This document shows positions 57,720 to 64,000 of a DNA stretch of 64,000 bases, piece by piece (the first letter of the stretch is position 1; every line of letters starts with the position of its first letter). Location: contig JACGCM010001209.1 of NCBI GenBank assembly GCA_014058105.1, positions 1 through 64,000 of the forward strand. Reading direction: 5' to 3'. The translations under genes and the position numbers were made by a program. A model generated the notes under the pieces. It saw only the letters and a program-made list of their open reading frames with translations, had not been told where the DNA came from and did not search any database. Origin of the DNA: Kingdonia uniflora (taxonomy: Eukaryota > Streptophyta > Magnoliopsida > Ranunculales > Circaeasteraceae).

Positions 57720-60700
57720 ATGAAAATCAAAAAATTGGAGGTGGTGGTGTTTGAATCAGCAGAGGCGAAGAAGAAAGATTCATGTAATCGAAGACAGATT
57801 GTTCGAGTAGACACCAAGAGAGTGTTGGTTGGAGCAGGAGCTCGGATTCTCTTTTATCCGACGTTGTTGTACAATGTTTTCAGGAACAAGATTCAAGCGG
57901 AGTTTCGATGGTGGGATGAGGTTGATCAGGTATTGTTTCGCCTCAATTTCGATTTGATTATGTGTTTTTTGATTGAATTGGAAGTCTTTAGTGTGATTTC
58001 TTGTTGGTTGAAGTTGGATTTTTGTTAGAATTAGGTAAAGTTATAATTTTAATGGAGTTGTAGCACTAGGCACTAACAGTTCCAAAATTTGACTAGTTTA
58101 GTCAAAAGTGTGAATGATCATTAAGTTGGTACTTAATTAATAGGTCCCCATGATCATTGAGTTGGTACTTAATTAATAGGTCCCCTAAAATGCTACTTTT
58201 GTTTCGTGTTTCTTTCTGCGGATAAAGAATAATCATTGAGTTGGTACTTAGCTAATCAGTAAGTCCATGACCAATTATTGATTTCATATAATTTTGTGTG
58301 ATAAAGAATGATCGAGAAGTTTGGGACTTCTCATCACTGTTTTTAGATACAGCTAATTTGTAGACGTAAATTTTGATACCCTTTTGCCGAATTGAGCTGA
58401 ACCCTGAATTTGTGAATGTTTGGTTTTATCTCAGTTGTTATGTTGAAAGTAATTTCATCCAGTATCATTGTTTTTCTAGTTTCTTTTGCTGGGAGCTGTT
58501 CCGTTTCCTACCGATGTACCTCGTTTGAAGAATCTTGGTGTTGGCGGTGTCATAACTCTTAATGAACCTTACGAGACTTTGGTTCCAACTTCGTTGTACC
58601 ATGTGAGTATCTATTGATTTTCATCATGAAATTTATGTTATGAGATCTATGGGTGTATTAATTGATGATGCATTATAGGGACACTAATTCACTTGCTATA
58701 TTTAAGGTTATATGGGCATGATGATACCCTTTTTGGGGTTTTCTTACATATATCATTTCTGTATTCATTATCTATTTGAATGATTTCATAAATGTTATAT
58801 ATATGCTATAAAATATATCGGTTTCAACCACAATAATTGCCTTCAACCCTGTCATGTGTTGGATCTCTGAAATGTGAAGTGGGCAACCATGTTTTCATAC
58901 TCTAGAAGCTTTTGATGAAGGTTTTTAGGCATCTCGGGACATTGTGAGACCCCAATGTGTTAAAATCTTCTATTCTTCTGCTGAGGTCAACACTGTCTAA
59001 TACAATATCAGAATTCAGGTCTCCCCATGTTTTCTACTCAGGACGAGTAGTGGTACTGGTCTCAACAATACCTTCAGCAGCAAAGTGTTTTCCAGATTTA
59101 CTTTTAAATAGTTTGCTGATATCCAGAATCTCCTGAACGTTTTAACTTTTTTAGTTATGCTTGTAATTACCTTACCTTCTTCAAGTCCACGGGGGCAGTT
59201 TCATGGCACAATACTGTCAAATTATATTAAATCAGCTCATATACAAAAGACGTTCTCCTCCTTCACGGCATATTGAACCAAATAAAAGATCTCACATTCT
59301 CTTATTGTTAGCATGCCTTGTGACATGCATATACTTAACCCATAGTGCCTTGGGAGACGACCTACTAAATATTTACACTCAGGGATGATTCACACTCAAA
59401 CTTATTGTGTTCTTCGAAATTCTATCGTGGGGATTTTACAACCTTTTCTCTATTTTCTCTGTGTCTCTCTATGAAGATTTCTCCCCTTGGAGTTCTTCGA
59501 AACAAAGTCTGATATTTTTTGAAATCTCAAGATAAGGATTTAAGTTTTATTACTCATAAGATTTTTGTGACTTCAGTTTTTTGTTTTTGTTTTGAAAGGC
59601 AAATTGGGGGATAACCCCCCCATAAATGTGATTACAAAAATGGGAGGAATGCAATGAATATGATTACAAAAAAGGGAGGAATGTAATGAATATGATTACA
59701 AAAAAGAGATGTACATGGTGGGGACAACACCAGAGATACACAAACAAGAGAAGAAAGAAGAGAAGAACCTGTATAGAAGAAAACACGAAAGAAATGATAG
59801 GGAAACACACACAGGAGGCCAACTAAACTAAAGGTTTTTCCATTAATGTTATAACATTTGTACTTTACACGCAAATGTCTACCACTGCGAGGAACATCAC
59901 AACCCCTGATAGAAGAAGAAGGTGGCAAGCCCAGGTGTCGCTAGGCTCTTGGGGTATTATAAAAGGTGGCAAACGAAGACCAGTATCACATGTGGCTTTA
60001 AACAATACCAGTGCTTGAAATTGATATTTCGCTCGACAAAAGTTGATTGATGCTCCAATGAAAATCAAGAGTTTTCGATGTGCGATAGTAACCAGGGACA
60101 TCGCTACAACCAATGCAGAAAGAATTAGGCAATCTACGATTAGTTATGCGACATTTCTGCATAATTGCCCAGAAATTGCCATCTATTTCACCAGAAACTT
60201 TACCTGAACAATTTAGTATCTCGATTTCTAAATCATCGAAAGACAACCTTAGCCCATAGGATGACAACCTTAGCCCATAGTAGACGCATGGCGTAAATAT
60301 GACAAACTCACCAGACATAAAGTCTTGCGAACTAAGAAAGACATGAGTTAATGGGCTACTAACATTCAAATCATCGAGGGGACAAACTGCAATGGTGTCT
60401 GTGATACCAAAAATGCGCCCAAGGATATAATTCCAGAGAGCGATACTTGATTCATATCCCAGTACTCATCATTTGGCTGAAAAAAGTCACCTTTAGAGAT
60501 TCAAGTCAGTGTACATATCAGTAGCAAAATGACCCCTCAAGTCAGTGTACATATCAGTGTACATATCAGTAACAACAACGATGCTTGTCAATGCAACAAT
60601 AGGGCAATGCTATCTTCCTCTTCATTAGCTTGCTTTAATTACTTTTGCATCGGCAAGCATCGCTGTCATTCTCTTACGTATGATGAGCTCTTTTGCTGCT

Positions 60701-63347
60701 GATGTGTAGATCCCTCAAGGCAACTCTTTTTGCCTTTTCAGGAGTATTGGGAGTATGACTCTAAATATCGCTATCTGGAATTATTTATCATTAGGCACAT
60801 TTTTGGTGCGTCTGACACCATCATGGTTTGTCCTCTAGACAACTTGGAAAGCTAGTCTCCCGTAAACTCCTATCTTTCGTAGTTCCCAAGACCTTGCATG
60901 TGACGAGTGCCAGATTTACACCATGCTTCCACTGTGAGCTTAGGTTGCCTCTCGATGATGAAGAAATTGAGGTACTAAACTGTTTAGGACGGGCTTCTGG
61001 CTAGGTGGATGACAATATCTAGGCTATTATGCAGTAATGTCACGTAATTAGCCGTAGGCTGTCCGATCCTTAATTGTGGTTTTAAACCTTTCCTTGGTTA
61101 CTATCGCGCATCACACGCTCCGGATTTTCACTGAGCCACCAATCAGTGTCTGCTCAAGTGACCCGTCAATTTCAAGCACGCACTGATAATTTTTAAAGCC
61201 ACGCATTGGGTAGAACGGTTCTCGTCTGTCGCTTTTTATAATACTCGAGAGCCTAACAATACCTGGGTTCACCACCCTCTTCTTCTATCGGGGGCTTGGG
61301 ATATTCCCTGCAGTGGTTAACCCCGTGTGTAAAGGGATACTACTATAACTTTGCCCATGTGTAAGCACAAAAGAAATAGATGTGCGTACCACGGTTTGTA
61401 TTTGTTATTATTGGCCAGATTAGAAAATTGTGGCTATGGATTCAAGTGAGTTTTTCCATTAATGTTTTTCTTTTCCAATTAAACTCTAAAGCTTTCCAAT
61501 AGAATCACGGGCATGGTTTACTTCAAAGGTTGATCAGTTTTTTTTGGATATATAGATATCACAGATTTACCTTTCATATATGACGATATTCTCTTGGAAA
61601 TATTCTCAACTTGAGTATGAGTAATCAAGAACGACGTCGGGAGGTCTCTTTGCGATTGATATAGGAGGAAAAAGTAGAAGCTATGCCCTGTCAATTGGAG
61701 ATCTACGGTTGCACTAAATTAGAAAACGCAAGTGCAAATTGGAAAAACACGATCTACGTTGATGTTGAGTATCTGTTTTCGAAGAACTTGAATAGAGTGT
61801 GGATTCTAAGAACACTGGTGAATCGTTCAATGTCCATTGTTTGATCAGTTCTTGGTGTCTTTTGATTTCTTCAAAATGAAATTGTCCGGTCCCTTACGCT
61901 TTTTGCAGTATAAGTATATTGTCTTCGTTTTATCTTTTTATTTTGTAATTTATTTTTGTGATGAAGAAATGAATTCCTCAACCCTTTATATATATTTTGT
62001 TCTAACTTCATCTTCTTTTGTCAGGCCCATGGGATTGAGCACTTGGTGATTCCCACTAGAGATTACCTTTTTGCCCCTTCACCTATGGACATCAACCGAG
62101 CAGTTGAATTCATTCACAGTGAGTGATCTTCTTTGACATAATCTGTGTGAATGTGTCTGGCGCTTTGCATTTATGTTAGATTTATTTTTATTATTACATC
62201 TCTTTCCAGGGAACGCGTCTTGTGGAAGAATTACTTATGTTCACTGTAAAGCTGGGCGGGGTAGAAGCACCACCATTGTCCTCTGTTATTTGGTATGCTG
62301 CTCCCACTTTCTGTGAACTCATCCTCTTGTTATGTTGCTGAATATTTTCAGTATCGGCTAGGATGCTCTGTGAGCCTGTTAATTTGCAATTTTTTTCTTC
62401 TTTTAGGTTTCACAAGCCCAAGTTTTCTAATTCTGAGGTTTTTGTTTCCCTAAGAAGCCGTTTGGATAAACTATTAGAAGTGACTTTTTTACTAAATTAA
62501 TTTAGGTAGTCAAAAAGTTAGTTTTAGTACAATTGCATACTGTAACAGACTTATGAGAGCATTTTCAAATACTAATCTAAAGTTACTCTAGAGAGTGTAA
62601 CTTACCAGTAGCACCTTGGCTACTTCAGCAACCATTCTGAAGGAAAAAAAAAGGAAGAAATAACAAACTTATGCTTACTCTAACTTTATAGTTTATACAC
62701 ATCTATTTGTTGGTGTATAAGTCTCTTTATTGACCGTGCACTTTCAATAAAAAGGCTTGATAACTAATACCGTGAATTCCTTGGTGACAACTTGGTTTGT
62801 GAAGCCTTATAAAAGCTTTGCAGTTCCGTTTGCTAAGCACTTGAAAGGGCTCAATAAGCTTATGATACTGCATCTTTCAGAGAGTGGCTATACGTGGCTC
62901 ATTAGGATCGCAAAATTGCTGTTTTGTTTGCGATTGTAAGTAGAGAAGCTAGAAATTTCTCTACTTTTGAGACAGAGAGTAGAGAAGCTTCTAGAGATGA
63001 TCTGACAGCTATAAAAATGACATTGAGATAGCCCAAAATTATAGATACTGAAAATCTTCCCTCACTAGCTTTAGAGTTGAATGCCTGTTTATTGTTTTAT
63101 CCATATAGTGGGGTTTTCTCTCCCTCTCTCCCTCTATAGTCAACGAGACAGTTATCGGTAGATATGTGCAGCCAAGTAGAATAGAAGCAACAATTTAATC
63201 TATTAATAGTTACACAAATAGATCAGAAAGGTGTGTTTATTTGTTCAAGTATTATAGGTGGAGTATAAACAAATGACTCCTGCTGCTGCTCTGGAATATG
63301 TACGCTCAAGAAGACCTCGAGTGCTTTTAGCTCCTTCCCAATGGAAG
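57720..63347 (+). CDS. PTPMT: PTPMT-type phosphatidylglycerophosphate phosphatase (3' end outside window)
   Basis: Five exons seen: 57720-57929, 58480-58602, 62025-62118, 62210-62292, 63258-63347. These are 200 codons, all phases joining, with GT..AG introns. The N-terminal half has RVDTKRVLVGAGARILFYPT, FRWWDEVDQ, FLLLGAVPFPTDVPRL and GVGGVITLNEPYETLVPTSL. HLVIPTRDYLFAPS carries the general-acid Asp. The P-loop HCKAGRGRS (62242-62268, CX5R) holds the catalytic cysteine. The last exon seen is MTPAAALEYVRSRRPRVLL to QWK. This is the plant homologue of mitochondrial PTPMT1 (DSP family), which makes phosphatidylglycerol from its phosphate in the cardiolipin pathway. The final exon must lie beyond 64000. 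Intron 2 is unusually long (3,422 bp). All catalytic residues are intact. Confidence 0.95.
58118..58190 (+). repeat. ~40-bp duplication in phosphatase intron 1
   Basis: GTTGGTACTTAATTAATAGG followed by TCCCC occurs twice in tandem, with a third partial copy (TCATTGAGTTGGTACTTA) at ~58232. Confidence 0.8.
58603..62024. other. Phosphatase intron 2, probably with an insertion
   Basis: 3.4 kb between exons 2 and 3, far longer than the other introns. It holds a ~29-bp near-repeat (GGAGGAATG(C/T)AATGAATATG, 59643-59700). A minus-strand open stretch at 59865-60369 has a 21-bp duplication (YGLRLSS twice) and no recognised domain. A GC-richer block at 60650-61350 lacks open frames. Foreign sequence is likely, but no element class could be assigned. 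Confidence 0.4.
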
Positions 63348-63773
63348 GTATGAAAGTTCTCACTCTGATGCTACTGTTATCATGTTACATGTTAATAAAT
63401 ACAGTTATTATATATGCTAACTTTTATTATTCATATTGAGGCATATATGAGTAATATTAAGTATTGAAATGACGGGATGAACTTTTTTCTAACTTATCTA
63501 CATGGCATGCAATATATTGTCCTGTATATACATTCTCAAAAAAAGAAGTCCCAGTTCATAATAAAATTCCTTCATTCCGTTGTATTCCATGGTTGTACTT
63601 GCTATAACTCAAAGTCACCCAAGCAAGGCTGTTAGATTATGGTTGTAGAAGAGAAAAATCAAATCAAATTGTGAATAACTAATAAATCTGCAAAATAACT
63701 GTAAAACATCAGTGACAGTGATTAAAGAAGTCTAAAAAGAAAATATTAAAACATCCAATATAAGTCCTTGGAC

Positions 63774-63916
63774 CACCATTGGGTCGTTGGCCCAGTGGTG
63801 GTTGTGACCTTCCACCAAGAGAGGAGTCGTGGGTTCGAAGCCCCATGGGGTTAGAAACTGAGGGTTATGGATCCCTATATAAAACCGTCTTGCCTTTCAA
63901 AAAAAAAAAAAAAAAG
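63774..63916 (+). mobile_element. tRNA-derived SINE
   Basis: Pol III internal promoter: A box TGGCCCAGTGG (63788-63798) and B box GGTTCGAAGCC (63832-63842), 44 bp apart. A short body follows (..ATAAAACCGTCTTGCCTTTC), then a run of 16-17 A at 63899-63915. Lies in the last visible phosphatase intron, sense orientation. The flanks GTCCTTGGACCACC and GTCACTGAACAACC are similar enough to be a worn target duplication. Confidence 0.85.
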
Positions 63917-64000
63917 TCACTGAACAACCCAAATGTGGTCAATCCAATTTTACTCCATCAGCTTTTGGCTTCGGCTCAACACCCCAACCCAATCGACGAA

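Overview
This is a piece of a eudicot plant nuclear genome. The evidence is GT..AG introns, AT-rich gaps, plant-only gene families (TBL, DUF295 F-box, MO1-type monooxygenase, PTPMT-type phosphatase) and a dense, nested load of plant transposable elements. There is no bacterial-style operon, CRISPR array or rRNA locus. I cannot name the species.

Host genes are few. They are a DUF295-type F-box pseudogene (18727-19926, -), an intact one-exon secreted LRR protein of the At4g06744 type (21473-22696, -), exon 1 only of a TRICHOME BIREFRINGENCE-LIKE gene (36453-36907, +), an intact six-exon FAD monooxygenase of the MO1 type (46776-48968, -; 413 codons), and a PTPMT-type phosphatidylglycerophosphate phosphatase that starts at 57720 (+) and leaves the right edge after five exons.

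The rest is mobile DNA. From left to right: a Tat-like gypsy LTR/PBS junction (~3179-3500, -); a decayed Helitron Rep-helicase (~6400-9505, +) with a 280-bp tandem duplication; a TRIM (~9790-10259, -); a copia RT/RNase H remnant (10436-11190, +); a 329-bp tandem duplication; a full-length short-LTR copia element with perfect 5-bp TSDs (12965-17651, -); a 460-bp MITE (20004-20463); and a gypsy body with its 3' LTR (23524-28235, +). Next come a LINE split between 28236-31733 (-) and 34427-35573 (+), the inverted gypsy LTR+gag (32840-34426, -) carrying a nested TRIM, and a solo TRIM LTR (34623-34856). A ~10.4-kb region bounded by Harbinger-like TIRs (35879-46237) contains the TBL exon, a ~3.1-kb solo LTR and a hAT transposon nested inside that LTR. 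Further right are an LTR-like repeat (49787-50400), a 1.33-kb Mutator-like foldback element with 9-bp TSDs (50781-52112), a long-TIR element (~52974-53967), a small gag-like LTR element with no pol (54435-56907, -), and a tRNA-derived SINE (63774-63916).

The strongest structural observations come from target-site duplications and reading frames. First, the LINE halves lie in opposite orientation on either side of two inverted gypsy LTRs and fit together in frame, which implies an LTR-mediated inversion of about 5-6 kb. Second, the hAT element (8-bp TSD) sits inside a giant solo LTR (5-bp TSD). Its five-exon transposase is complete except for one nonsense codon. Third, the 54.4-56.9 kb LTR element encodes proteins I cannot place in a known gag family; it is the best candidate here for something undescribed.
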